Positions 34,601 to 46,189 of a stretch of 64,000 nt of DNA are shown here, one piece after another. The stretch comes from Symsagittifera roscoffensis (Eukaryota; Xenacoelomorpha; Acoela; Convolutidae). How positions within the stretch are numbered: the stretch's first letter is position 1; each line of letters begins with the position of its first letter. A model generated the notes under the pieces. It searched no databases. It saw only the letters and a list, made by a program, of their open reading frames with translations, and was not told the origin of the DNA. The position numbers and the translations under genes were made by a program. The stretch covers positions 55,096,617-55,160,616 of the forward strand of contig NC_087070.1 of NCBI RefSeq assembly GCF_963678635.1, read 5' to 3'.

Positions 34601-34787
34601 GCGCTCTTTCTTATCGTTAAAACTTCGTTCTAATGATAAGAAATAGTTACAGAAACAACCGTACCAAATTAAACCAACATGAATTGCTTTTAGGAGACTT
34701 TTTGTATATGACAGAAATTTTGCCGGTCGGGTCTATAGACTTTGGTACGTTTGATTTTGCATGCAGTTTCGTGTTCAGGCAGATGAT

Positions 34788-34894
34788 ATGGGACGACGAA
34801 AAAGAAACTGCAATTGTTGTGTAGTGATAGCTGTTGTTCTTTTATCAATAGGGCTTCTGTGTCTGTTGATTGCCTTCGCTCCTCTTTACAAATG
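34788..34894 (+). CDS. Candidate first exon of a membrane protein
   Basis: An ATG at 34788 opens MGRRKRNCNCC followed by a strongly hydrophobic VVIAVVLLSIGLLCLLIAFA, a classic basic-then-hydrophobic signal anchor. The frame closes at once after the donor-like G|GTAAGC (34894|34895). Upstream GTGTTCAG (ending 34778) and TTTTTTTTGCAG (ending about 34602) could act as acceptors. Downstream exons would have to lie beyond MITE-filled sequence; I could not identify any. It could be an N-terminal signal-anchor exon of a receptor-like protein, but no family is assigned. Confidence 0.35.
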
Positions 34895-34969
34895 GTAAGC
34901 ATGATCATCGCTTAATGATTGATTTACTACTTTGCTGTTTTGGTCTTTTTATGCGAGCTTAAAGTTTTT

Positions 34970-35140
34970 CTCATACACTACTGCACAAAACAAAAGCTAA
35001 TTCGATTTTTTATCGCCTAAAGTGCCTGTTTTCAATTTCCATTCTTAACATCAATAACATCGAAATTCAGCAAAAATGTTAGTTGTACCAAAAACAAATG
35101 ATCAAAGCTACCTTTTATGAAACTATTGAAACTTGCTTTT
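34970..35140. mobile_element. Diverged half copy of the 6562-7127 MITE
   Basis: TACACTACTGCACAAAACAA through AACAAATGATCAAAGCTACC to TATGAAACTATTG parallels the left arm of 6562-7127 (AGCAAATGATCGAAACTACC, TATGAAAGTGTCG). The right arm is absent. Confidence 0.5.
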
Positions 35141-35177
35141 CAGGACTTGCCAGTTTTTTTTTGGGTCTAAAAAATCC

Positions 35178-36050
35178 ACCCGGGTTGACCAAAACTTCTT
35201 ATCATACAATTTCCATAAATGAGAAACTTCTTGTCATACAATTTCATACAATTCCATACGTACAGAAAATTGTATGAAAACTCTATGATAAGCATTTTTC
35301 CATATATGAAAATTGTATGATAGATGTTTTCCCATAAATAAAAAATTTTGATTTTTTCTTTCTAAATTTAGTTTCTGAAAAATTTTCGGTTGTAGTTGCA
35401 ACCAAACACAAGTGACAGAGACCTTGGTTACTCAAAACACCAAAGGTTGGACGGTCTTGCATTTAAAATGCATAGAAAACGACCTGAATTTGGCTGTCTT
35501 TCACAATTGATATAACAAAAGTAACAAACTTTTATTTTTTGGCAAAATTTTTTAATGATGATTATATTAAATTTTTGAATTTTCAAATTATCAGACATTG
35601 ATCAAGGCGTACATTAACACCCCATACAAAAGAAAGAGGAATTTTCAGCGTTTTTGAAAAAACAAATCAAGTGAAAAGAAAAAATTAAGCCAATTTTATT
35701 GTATCCAGGACAAATGTTTGTTTGCGTACGAAAATCGATTTGCGGTTGAAAAAAAAAACAAAAAAATTTTTGTGCTAAATTTTCAAAACAACTTGAAAAA
35801 TTTTTTGTGTCGCCACCAAAAAAATGCCAGTCATACAATTTCCATATAAGGGAATTGTATGATAAGCATTTTTTTTGAAAAAACGAAAACCTCAGTTTTT
35901 TATCACCAGATTGTTTTATTAGAATCAAACAGCCACAGAAATGAGTTAATACCAGTTTTCAACCATTTTTAGAAATTGTATGAAAATTGTATGACAAGCA
36001 TTTTCCCCCACACTTGATGTATGGAATTGTATGATAAGCATTTTCGCTGA
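35178..36050. mobile_element. Truncated CCCGGGTTGAC-type MITE
   Basis: The left end ACCCGGGTTGACC at 35178 matches the terminus of the 8275-9239 element. Copies of ATTGTATGATAAGCATTTT in both orientations follow (about 35195, 35225, 35270, 35310, 35825, 35860, 35985, 36025). No matching right terminus was seen. Confidence 0.6.
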
Positions 36051-36101
36051 ATGTAGTAAAAAGGTCAGCCTCAAAAATTTAGTTAAATCGTTTCGAGTTT
36101 T

Positions 36102-36117
36102 TGAGAGAGAGCGCGAG

Positions 36118-36152
<35 letters not shown>
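36102..36152. repeat. GA microsatellite
   Basis: An almost pure (GA)n run with a small GCGC interruption. It generates spurious Arg-Glu and Leu-Ser open frames on the two strands. Confidence 0.9.
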
Positions 36153-36153
<1 letters not shown>

Positions 36154-36159
36154 TCCCAT

Positions 36160-36565
36160 TCAAAACTGCTTTTATTGCAATGTAACAAAAATAAAAAGCA
36201 TTGCGAGGCTAAACTAATCACTGGATAGGCGCACAATTGCGTGTCTGTATGTTCCTGGATTCAAAGACAAATCGTTAAACGTGTTAAAGTTTTGCCAGAA
36301 CGATGAAAAAAATAAAAGAACAAAATAAGAAGAAAAGGTGCATCCTTTTGTGGAATACACCTACATTTCCTCCTAAGGTGAATATCATGAAAAAAATTGA
36401 AATTTCTGTGAAAATCATTCCCCCACACGCCATATAAAGTACAAAATAATAAATATCCTTCCTAGGAACAAATAAATTACGGCAAAAATGCTTCCTTCAA
36501 CCAATTTGGAACAATTTCTAAGACGGATTAAATCTCCGTTACACGTTAATAGCGCGAAATATGTC
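36160..36565. repeat. Repeat X, first copy
   Basis: About 405 bp starting near ACTGCTTTTATTGCAATG and ending CGCGAAATATGTC. It is repeated at 37057-37470 with roughly a dozen differences. It contains a left end of the CGAGGC MITE family at 36204 (CGAGGCTAAAC...CACTGGATAGGCGCACAATT). Confidence 0.85.
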
Positions 36566-37055
36566 TATATAGAACGCGAACTTTTATTTTTATAATTTAG
36601 TTCGTTTTTTTAATAGTTTTGGAGTTTTTTTAAATGAGTTGTGTTTCAGACAGCTGTTTATAGGTAGATGTCGCTAGCGTTAAAAAGTACAAAGTCAACT
36701 TTATCCGTACAAATATGAAGCAATTGGATTGAATAAGGCAATGTTGTTTCACTGCTAGGTGTTCACAAGTTGCATTCATATTATCTGTGATGTAATGTTT
36801 GATCTTATACATAATTTAATTAGATATCAATTCCCTAATTGAACAAGAAGTCAAATCAATCTTGTTTTTTTTTTGGAAAAAATAATCGTTTTCTTGTATG
36901 CAAAATCAAAAGCGAAAATTTGTTAACCAATTCAAAAATGTCTTAAAAAAGTACATAAAAGCAGTAGTGTCATTTAGCAAAAACTAGGGTTTGATGTAGC
37001 TTTTATACCAAGTAAAAATAGTGTTATTCATTTCTCGAGTTTAGAAAGGTTCTAA
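36566..37055. repeat. Dispersed repeat R, copy 2
   Basis: Near-identical to 33369-33857 and located exactly between the two X copies. The left junction follows ATGTC; the right edge is GTTCTAA before ACTCAAACAAG. Confidence 0.85.
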
Positions 37056-37056
37056 A

Positions 37057-37470
37057 CTCAAACAAGACTGCTTTTATTGCAATGTAACAAAAATAAAAAG
37101 CATTGCGAGGCTAAACTAATCACTGGATAGGCGCACAATTGCGTGTCTGTATGTTCCTGGATTCAAAGACAAATCGTTAAACATGTTTAAGTTTTGCCAG
37201 AACGATGAAAAAAATAAAAGAACAAAAGAAGAAGAAAAGGTGCATCCTTTTGTGGAATACACATACATTTCCTCCTAATGTGAAAATTATAAAAAAATTG
37301 AAATTTCTGTGAAAATCATTCCCCCACACGCCATATAAAGTACAAAACAATAAATATCCTTCCTAGGAACAAATCAGTTACGGCAAAAATGCTTCCTTCA
37401 ACCAATTTGGAACAATTTCTAAGACGGATTAAATCTCCGTTACACGTTAATAGCTCGAGATATGTCGCGC
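37057..37470. repeat. Repeat X, second copy
   Basis: Collinear with 36160-36565, including the CGAGGC MITE left end at 37106. It continues past the point where copy 1 stops into ATATGTCGCGCGTTAATTTTC. Confidence 0.85.
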
Positions 37471-39130
37471 GTTAATTTTCCCAAATTGGCCAAAATGGCA
37501 ACATTTAAACCCCCATAACTTTACCAAAATTGACTCAAATTTAAGCTCAAGACAACGAAAGTTTTTAAAAGATATAGAAAAAAAGCCGTCAAAAGTGGCT
37601 AGTTAAAAAGTCGAATTTTGTCTCAAGAAAAAAACTACCCGAGCGCAATGGGCCCGTCTTTGAACCCAAGTTTTGATAGTTTCTAAGAAGGCAGCTCTAT
37701 GATGATCTATGTAAAAAGAATAAAGAGAATTAGAAAAAAATCCCAATTTTGCATTTATTCTCGTACACCAGTATATTTAAAGTTGGTTACATGCTATTTC
37801 ATTTCTATTTTTTTTTATTTTTGACAGTATTTTTACATTTAATTTTCGTTTTTTTTTTACTTTTTCATACCAACTATTTCCATAACTTTTTAAGAAAGTT
37901 TGTTGTGTGATAAGAATTTAGGGTGTAACGCTTGTAATGGAACAATTCCGGATTGAGTATCAGCTTACGCGTTCATAGCGCGAGTTATATCGCGCGAAAA
38001 TTGTCCGAAATTGGCCAAAATGGCAATCTTTAACCCCCCATAACTTTACGGAAAATGATCACAGGTGAGAATTTTTTTTGAATTCAGGCTCAAGACAACT
38101 ATAGTGTTCGAATGATGTCAGAAAACTGCGTCAAAAATTGCTAGTTAAAAGCCAAACTTTGTCTGAAGAAAAAAAGTCGCCCGAGCACGAATATTCCATT
38201 GTTTTCGTTACGAAAGTCGGGACATTAATAACGCTGGATGTGATCAATCAAACTTGAGTTTTGTTAATTCAACATCAACACACGCACTATAAACACAAAA
38301 AACACTTCATTAAAAAACATTTTTTGTTAGTACTTAATTCAGTTTCAACATTATTAACCCATCAATCTTATAATTTTTTCAAAGACCAGATAAAAAATTA
38401 TCTGGAAAAAAGTGGCCAAGTGTACTTTCATAGAGAGGATTTTTTTTAAATGGCAGAAAAAATAGATATCGGGTGGTCAAAATGAGGAGTCAACAACAAT
38501 GAAGCGTTTTCGCTATCTATCGATAATTTTCAGCAATCTGCTAGTCATTTTTTGGGTATTCTGTTATTTGGCAGTTACTTCATGTTCTAATTGGTTTATA
38601 ATCTAAATGGGCTATTTTCTAAACCATTTTTGTATACGATTTCTTGAAAAATTTTATCAATAATTCAAAACAAGACTCATCGTATCAAGGCGACCGCCGG
38701 AATAATCCTAATGCCCTTAAGCGTCTATGCAGTGATGTTTGTTCTAAAGAAATTGATGAAACTTTCGAGAAAAAATCACATTCTTGATATAGCTTTTTTT
38801 TCTGAAAAACATCCCCCACAAGCTATTGAAAGTAGAAAGCGATAAATTTATTTCGCATATAGCGAAGTATTCAATAGACCAACTTACTTGCCACAATTCA
38901 ATTTTGAATGGTTTCGAAAAAGTATTAAATCTCAGCGTATGCGGTATTACCGCGAAACAAATCGCGCGTGAACTATCCCAAATTGGCCAAAATGGCAATC
39001 TTTTAGCCCCTATACTTTACAAAAAAGGATCACAAAAGAAATGATTTTATAAATCTGAGCTCAAGTCAGTCGATTGATATAAAAAACGCTTGTCGAAATG
39101 GCTATAGTTATTAGACAAAATTAGTCTAAA
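37430..39130. repeat. Three diverged copies of a roughly 220-bp repeat
   Basis: The core CCAAATTGGCCAAAATGGCAA recurs near 37480, 38010 and 38977, each followed by a CCCATAACTTTAC-like or ACTTTAC-like block and then GCTCAAG. The same order of blocks holds in all three. No coding is seen; intervening sequence is AT-rich. Confidence 0.7.
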
Positions 39131-39837
39131 AATCCACACAGAACAAAAAGATCAGATCGGATAAAAAAAACTTAAATCAATATTTTGGTGCAGAAGAAAA
39201 TGAAGATTAGTTATACTCATGGTTTGTTTTTCAGTCCAAAAATCATCAAAAACGTTCAATTGAAAAAGATACGTTATAGTTATTTTTTCAGTTTTCCCCA
39301 TTGTTGGCTGCAAGAAAATTTATGTTTAGTCTGTATAAAATGTTTATTAAAACCAATTTAAATTATTTTAAATCGTCTTTTTATTAGTAAAATACATATG
39401 AAAAAAAAACCTGCCAAATAAAATTAAATTGATTCAGAATCGACTGAGATTAAATTTTAAAGCTAAATGTTGTACGCTGCTACCATTATCTGTATAAACT
39501 TACTTGGGTTGCAATTTCTTGCCAATAAGGGTTTGTGTGTTAGACTTGCCAAACTGTGTGAAAAATGTAGTGTGAACTGTTGAATTGTCAAAAAAAATCC
39601 CATAGATCCGTTTCTGCGCCAAAATGATTTTGGATAAATTGTGGTTTAATGTTACATCTTGTATACTACTTTATTATGTTTTTGTGATTCAGAAATTCGG
39701 CTAACTTTGAGATAACAATTCTAACCATAATGTGGTTTTAGTCCTTCGGGTATGGAGTGTGAAGGATATGTAGACAGTATGGTGATCGATCAACCTCCCA
39801 ACCCAACAAGTAAGTTTTAAAATTAAGGACTGCATAA
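39131..39837. other. AT-rich spacer
   Basis: No gene or repeat recognised. Confidence 0.4.
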
Positions 39838-39930
39838 CGAGGCCAAGTTGTGCACTGTATAGGCGCACAATTTTTGATCTGAATGTTCCTGGATTCCAGA
39901 GATAAATTTTAAAACATGTTCCAAAATCTA
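39838..39930. mobile_element. Left part of a CGAGGC-type MITE
   Basis: CGAGGCCAAGTTGTGCACTG...TAGGCGCACAATTT...ATGTTCCTGGATTCCAGAG matches the left half of the 17094-17250 element. The right half is missing; the tandem array starts just after. Confidence 0.75.
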
Positions 39931-40678
39931 AATATAGATTCCACGTACAAAGCTTCATTGATTTATGTACAAATAACTGTAACGTAAAATTTTTCGGCAC
40001 ATTTGTTTTGCCAAGGAGCCCGCAACCAATAAATAATAATTTTTCGGATTCCGCAACTGTAAATGAATTCCGCTAAAATGTAATTAGAATCCTCAATTGT
40101 ATGAGGAGTCTGCAAAATCTGTAACCGGACTCCGCAAACTGTAAGTGGAGTTTGGAACTTCGTTTATTACTGAACTTACAAATGAGCAAATAAAAACTAA
40201 AGCTGGAATTATTCCCTAGAGCAATGCGGATTTTAAAAGTATGGATATAATTTTTGTCATCGGAACCCACGAACAAACCTTAAAACATTAGTCAACTAAA
40301 TTGGTGGATGTCAACCTTTCGTATCGATCACCCGAAAAAGTTCCCTAACTGAGTTTTTCGGGATCGCTGCAAAATCACCGATTAAAATCATTTTTTAGAT
40401 TATACTCGAACCAGAGAGTGAGTTCAACTCATCAGTATTTAAGATGAGATGGCTCAGAGGTTTATTGGAGGAGATGTACCGTGCGAAGGCCTTCTCCTCC
40501 ATTGTTCGGGAAAATAGTGGCTGCAGAGTGATATAAAATCAACAGTATTTGAGATGAGATGAGATGAGAGCGTTTTTTGCAGTGTACTTTTGGATCGATT
40601 GTAATTGAGAGACTGAAAATGATATAATTTGAGTCATGTACTAGGTAATGTACTATTAGAGTAATTTCAGGTAAGGTA

Positions 40679-40849
40679 CACCGTCTGTTTGTCACGCTAA
40701 CTTATTTTCGGCCGGATAGATTCGTGCATCTTCTTCGTCTAATACTAGTCTTAATATTACTCTTATATCTCCTAGCCTCAATAGATCTAGTGTATATTGT
40801 TGTTTACGAGTTAGTTCTTGAAGTATTTATAGAAGGAGAACAACTGTAG
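40679..40849 (+). other. Hydrophobic open frame antisense to the LTR (array unit 1)
   Basis: 56 codons, no ATG, with the core LLRLILVLILLLYLL. Equivalent frames are open at 41484-41705, about 42588-42767, 43648-43920 (array), 30636-30813 (solo LTR), about 4855-4990 (copy A) and, on the minus strand, about 10197-10020 (copy B). A TTTCAG acceptor-like site precedes it in most copies. It may be non-coding; the conservation is what stands out. Confidence 0.3.
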
Positions 40850-40874
40850 TCTAAGATTTATTTCATTCGTTCTG

Positions 40875-40902
40875 GTGCTGAAACTACTAGTAGCTTCAGC
40901 AC
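40875..40902. other. LTR palindrome in array units
   Basis: GTGCTGAAACTAC...GTAGCTTCAGCAC in unit 1; similar at 41731-41758 and 42792-42819. In unit 4 (43852 on) the right arm is deleted. Confidence 0.65.
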
Positions 40903-43900
40903 TTACAAAAATGTGTCAATATTAGTGATGGCATGTGATTGGTAAGTTAGTAAAATTTTAGAGAGATAGTTTATCAATAATACAAGTGTTGATTCCACAA
41001 ACTGTAAGTAGATTTTAGAAATTATTTTAATACTGAATTACAAATAAGCAAATGAAAGCTAAAGCTGGAATCATTCTTCAGCTTAATGCGGATTTTCAAA
41101 GTATGGACTTAACTTTTATCATCGGAATCCACAAACAAACCTTAAAAAATGAGTCAACTAAATTGGTGAATGTCAACCTTTTGTATCAATCACTCGAAAA
41201 AGTTCCCTAACTGATTTTTTCGGGATCGCTGCAAAATCACCGATTGAAATTTTTAGATTATAGTGGAACCAGAGAGTGAGTTCAACTCATCAGTACTTAA
41301 GATGAGATGGTTCAGAGGTTTATCGGATGAGATGTATCGTGCGAGGGCCTTCTCCTCCATTGTTCGGGAAAATAGTGGGTGCAGAGTGATGTTAAGTCAT
41401 CAGTATTTGAGATGAGATGAGAGCGTTTTTTTTTGCATTTTACTTTTAGATCGGTCGTAATTGTGAAACTGAAAACGATATAATTGGAGTCATGTACTAG
41501 GTACTGTACTAATACAAAATTTTCAGATGAATTACATCGTCAGTTAGTCAAGCTAACTTATTTTCGGAAGGATAGATTCGTGGAACATCTTCGCCTAATA
41601 CTAATCTTACTTTTACTCTTATATCTCCTAGGCTCAATAGATCTAGCGTATACTGGTTTTTACGAATTAGTGCTTGGAGTTTTTCCAGAAGGAGAACAAC
41701 TGTGATCTATGATTTATTCAAACTGCTCCGGTGCTAATACTACAAGTGGTTTCAGCACTTACAAAAATTGTCAATGTTAGTGATGGAATGTGATTGGTTA
41801 GTTAGTAAAATTTCGTAGAGATAGTTTATCCATAATACAAGTGTAGATTCCACGTTTAAAATTTCATTGAATTCCATGTACAAAGACCTGTAACAAAAAT
41901 TTTTTGGCACATTTTTATTCGCCGGGGAGCCCGCAAAAAGCAAATAATGGTTTTTTTTTGGATTTCCCAACTGCAATTGAATTCCGTTAAAATGTTATTA
42001 GAATTTCTAAATGTTTGTGGAGTCTGCGAAATCTGTAAGTGCATTCCGCTAACTGTAAGTAGATTTTGGAATTTTTTTTTTCTATTACTGATCTTACAAA
42101 TAAACAAATAAAACTAAAGCTGGAATCATTTTTTAGAGCAAGGCGGATTTTCAAAGTATGGACTTAATTTTGTCATCGGAATCCACGAACAAACCTTAAA
42201 AAATTAGTCAACTAATTTGGTGAATTTCAACTTTTTGTTTCGATCACTCGAAAAAGTTCCCTAACTGATTTTTTCGGGATCGCTGCAAAATCACCGATTG
42301 AAATCATTTTTAGATTATAGTGGAACCAGAGATTGAGTTCAACTCATCAGTACTTAACATGGGATGGTTCAGAGGTTTATTGGATGAGATGTACCGTACT
42401 AGGGCCTTCTCCTCCATTGTTCGGGAAAATAATGGGTGCAGAGTGATGTTAAGTCATCAGTATTTGAGATGAGATGAGAGCGTTTTTTTTTGCTTTTTAC
42501 TTTTAGATCGGTCGTAATTGAGAAACTGAAAGCGTTATAATTGGAGTCATAAACTAGGTACTGTACTAATATAAAATTTTCAGATGAATTACATCGTCAG
42601 TTTGTCAAGCTAACTTATTTTCGGCCGGATAGATTCGTGGAACTTCTTCGCCTAATACTAATCTTAATTTTACTCTTATATCTCCTAGGCTCAATAGATC
42701 TTGCGTATACTGGTTTTTACGAGTTAGTGCTTGGAGTTTATCCAGAAGGAGAACAACTGTGGTCTATGATTTATTCAAACAAACTGCTCCGGTGCTAAAA
42801 CTACAAGTGGTTTCAGCACTTACAAAAATTGTCAATGTTAGTGATGGAATGTGATTGGTTAGTTAGTAAAATTTCATAGAGATAGTTTATCCATAATACA
42901 GGTGTAGTTTCCACGTTTAAAACTTCATTGAATTCCATGTACAAAGACCTGTAACAAAAATTTTTTGGCACATTTTTTTTCGCCGGGGAGCCCGCAAAAA
43001 GCAAATAATGGTTTTTTTTTGGATTCCCCAACTGCAACTGAATTCCGTTAAAATGTTATTAGAACCTTTAAATGTATGTGGAGTCTGCGAAATCTGTAAG
43101 TGCATTCCGCTAACTGTAAGTAGATTTTGGAAATTTTTTTATTACTGATCTTACAAATAAACAACTAAAACTAAAGCTGGAATCATTTTTAGAGCAATGC
43201 GGATTTTCAAAGTATGGACTTAATTTTTGTCATCGGAATCCACGAACAAACCTTAAAAAATTAGTCAACTAAATTGGTGAATGTCAACCTTTTGTATCGA
43301 TCACTCGAAAAAGTTCCCTAACTGATTTTTTCGGGATCGCTGCAAAATCACCGATTGAAATCATTTTTAGATTATGGTGGAACCAGAGAGTGAGTTCAAC
43401 TCATCAGTACTTAACATGGGATGGTTCAGAGGTTTCTTGTAGGAGATGTACCGTGCGAAGGCCTTTTCCTCCATTGTTTGGGAAAATAGTGGGGGCAGAT
43501 TGTTGTAAAATTATCAGTATTTGAGATGAGATGAGATGAGATGAGAGCATTTTTGCATTGTACTTTTAGATCGGTTGTAATTGAGAGAATGAAAGTGATA
43601 TAATTTGGAGTCATGTACTAGGTACTGTACTATTAGAAAAAAATTCAGTGAAGGTACATCCTCTGTTTGTCACGCTAACTTATTTTCAGCCGGATAAAGT
43701 CGTGCAACTTCTTCGTCCAATACTAATCTTAATCTTACTCTTATATCTCCTAGGCTCAATAGATCTAGTGTATACTGGTATTTACGAGTTAGTTCTTGGA
43801 GTTTGTCCAGAAGGAGAACAACTGTGGTCTATGATTTATTCAAGTTGCTCTGGTGCTAAAGCTACAAAATTGTCATGGTTAGTGATGGAATGTGATTGGT

Positions 43901-44732
43901 TAGTAAGTAAAATTTCATAGAGATAGTTTATCAATAATACAGGTGTAGATTCCTCGTAGAAAACTTCATTGTTTTCCATAAACAATTACCTGTAACGTAA
44001 TTTTTTTTGGCACATTTTTTTCGCCGAGGAGCCCGCAATAAGCAAATAATGGTTTTTGGGATTCCCCAACTGCAAGTGAATTCCTTTAAAAGGTTATTAG
44101 AATCCTCAAATTTATGTGGAAACTGCGAAATTTGTAAGCGCATTCCGCAAACTGTAAGAAGATTTTGGAACTTTCTTTATTACTGAACTTACAAATAAGC
44201 AAATAAAACTAAAGCTGGAATCATTCTTTAGAGCAATGCGGATTTTCAAAGTATGGACTTAACTTTTGTCATCGGAATCCAAAAAGAAACCTTAGAACAT
44301 TAGTCAACTAAATTGGTGGATATCAACCTTTCATATCGATCACCCTAAAAAAAGTTCCCTAACTGGGTTTTTCGGGATCGCTGCAAAATCATCGATTGAA
44401 ATCATTTTTTAGATTATAGTGGAACCAGAGAGTGAGTTCAACTCATCAAAATTTTACATGGGATGGTTCAGAGGTCTGTTGGAGGAGATGTACCGCTCGA
44501 GGGCCTTCTCCTCCATTGTTCGGGAAAATAGTGGGTGCAGAGTGGTGTAAAATTATCAGTGTTTGAGATGAGATGAGATGAGAGCATTTTTGCAGTGTGT
44601 TTTTAGATCGGTTGTAATTGAGACACTGAAAATGATATAACTTGAGTCATGTACTAGGTACTGTACTATTAGAAAAATTTCAGATAAGGTACACCGTCTG
44701 TTTGTCACGCTAACTTATTTTCGGCCGAATAG

Positions 44733-45000
44733 TTTAGTTGCCTAGTTGGGAATTTACTGTGGGGTCTGTGTCATACGGTGAATCTTCCATGTAGCGTATG
44801 ACTGTGTGGTCATAGTGCTTGATGGAAAATTTATTAGATTGCAGGCAATGAAGCGGTTATGTATTTAGGAGAGTCCATTGTTATTATATTAATTGAGGTG
44901 TAGTGCAGTGGTGAGTTGGTGAATTATGGTGTCGTAAAGCTCATCGTCATCAGTGTTTCTAAGTGGAGATTTTAGAGGTTTAGTATTTTTATAAAAAGAT
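44733..45000. other. Junction between array and copy C
   Basis: The last array unit stops inside the CGGCCGAATAG block, and unrelated sequence follows. No gene, and no end of copy C, is recognisable. Confidence 0.4.
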
Positions 45001-46189
45001 TATTAGGGTGAGTGTGGGGAGGAGGAGGGGAAATTCTTCAACATAGGTGTTATGCTGGGACTGGGCTTTTGCTTTGTATTAATCATAATGGGAAGAGAAT
45101 AAAAGGCTGTCGACTAAAAACTGTGGTGTTTTAGTATCACAAGGATGGTAACTTTGAATTAGATGCGATGACGACGGGCGGTTTAGTAAATACTTTGGCG
45201 TGTTAGTGGGGTACTTTCGTTTCAAGTGAATGCGTTTGTGGTGCACGAGTGGGGGTGATGCGGATGGATGATGTGGATGATTCTGAAGTCGAAGCGGATG
45301 TGCTAATTGATGGATAGTTAGTTGGTTGTTATAAATGTGAATTTGTTGGTTGTTGGGTATGAGAAGTTGGTCTTCAGTCATGGCTGGGGTATCGAAGACA
45401 TTATTGACTGCAAAGAGGGAGAAGATTTGGGTAGCGTCGGTGTATGAAAAACAGGACGTGGAGAATAATACAGGAGTAGGGGGCGTTTTTGGGACAAAAG
45501 GTTGCTGTGAGAAATTAGTAGGGCTTGGTTTGGTGTCTAACAATTTGCCAGGTGTACCAATGGCAGGATTATTTAAAGTGGAGTGGGTGTCAAAAACGGT
45601 TTGTATTGAAAAATCAGAGTGCTAATGAGGTTAGTTAGATGAAAAGGTAGAAAAATTAGGACTAGAAATTGATAATGGAGAAAAGGAGAGGTCTGAGATG
45701 AAAACGAGAAAGTGTTGTTGGTGGAGGTTGGAGGGGCATGAAAGAGAACGGTTCAGTAACTCTATCTGGCAGCTCAACGTGGGAAAAAATATGGTTGTTT
45801 TTAAAACGAAAATTTGAGTTGAGTGATTGCTCAATTAATCGTTTTTATAATTCATCAGTGTTTTGTGACTGTGCAATGCGTAACATGGAGCTTAATTGCT
45901 TGTCGTTTTTCTGTTGTATGCGTGATGCTGAGGAAAATGTAGTTCTTTAATTTTGTGGCGTTGTCTGAAAAAAATTGTGATTTGGTAAATTGTGTAATTG
46001 GGGTTGTGCGATGGGTGTAGTAGTTGTACTGCCTTGTGGAGTATCATATGTGGGGAAAACTCCCAAAAACCCCGCGATTAAGATTCGTGCTACGCTAGCT
46101 CGTCTTCTCTCTTTTTTTCTGTTTTGGCAATGTGTTATATATTCGAAAGGAGTGAAATCAAAAAGACTAGAAAATTAAACATTGCGTAA

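Larger units (their letters stand above)
39944..44732 (-). repeat. Tandem array of about five 1.05-kb LTR-containing units
   Basis: Units (by the recurring TTCCA edge): 39944-40997, 40998-41852 (internally short), 41853-42913, 42914-43954, 43955-44732 (truncated). Each has about 400-470 bp of spacer and a 577-594 bp segment running TGGAACC...TTCCA. That segment contains the family 1 LTR block ACCGTCTG...CGGCCGGATAG and the palindrome. A GATGA-type microsatellite varies in length between units. Orientation matches copies A and C. There is no gag or pol between units. Confidence 0.85.

Noticed and set aside
36031-36236. Arg/Glu-rich and Leu/Ser-rich frames
   Set aside because: Produced by the GA microsatellite at 36102-36152.
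41752-43037. Near-identical minus-strand frames in array units (41976-41752, 43037-42813)
   Set aside because: Identity is explained by the recent tandem duplication of the units; they do not occur in copies A or B.
39944-44732. CRISPR-like array or satellite
   Set aside because: Units are about 1 kb with LTR features; there is no short repeat-spacer pattern.
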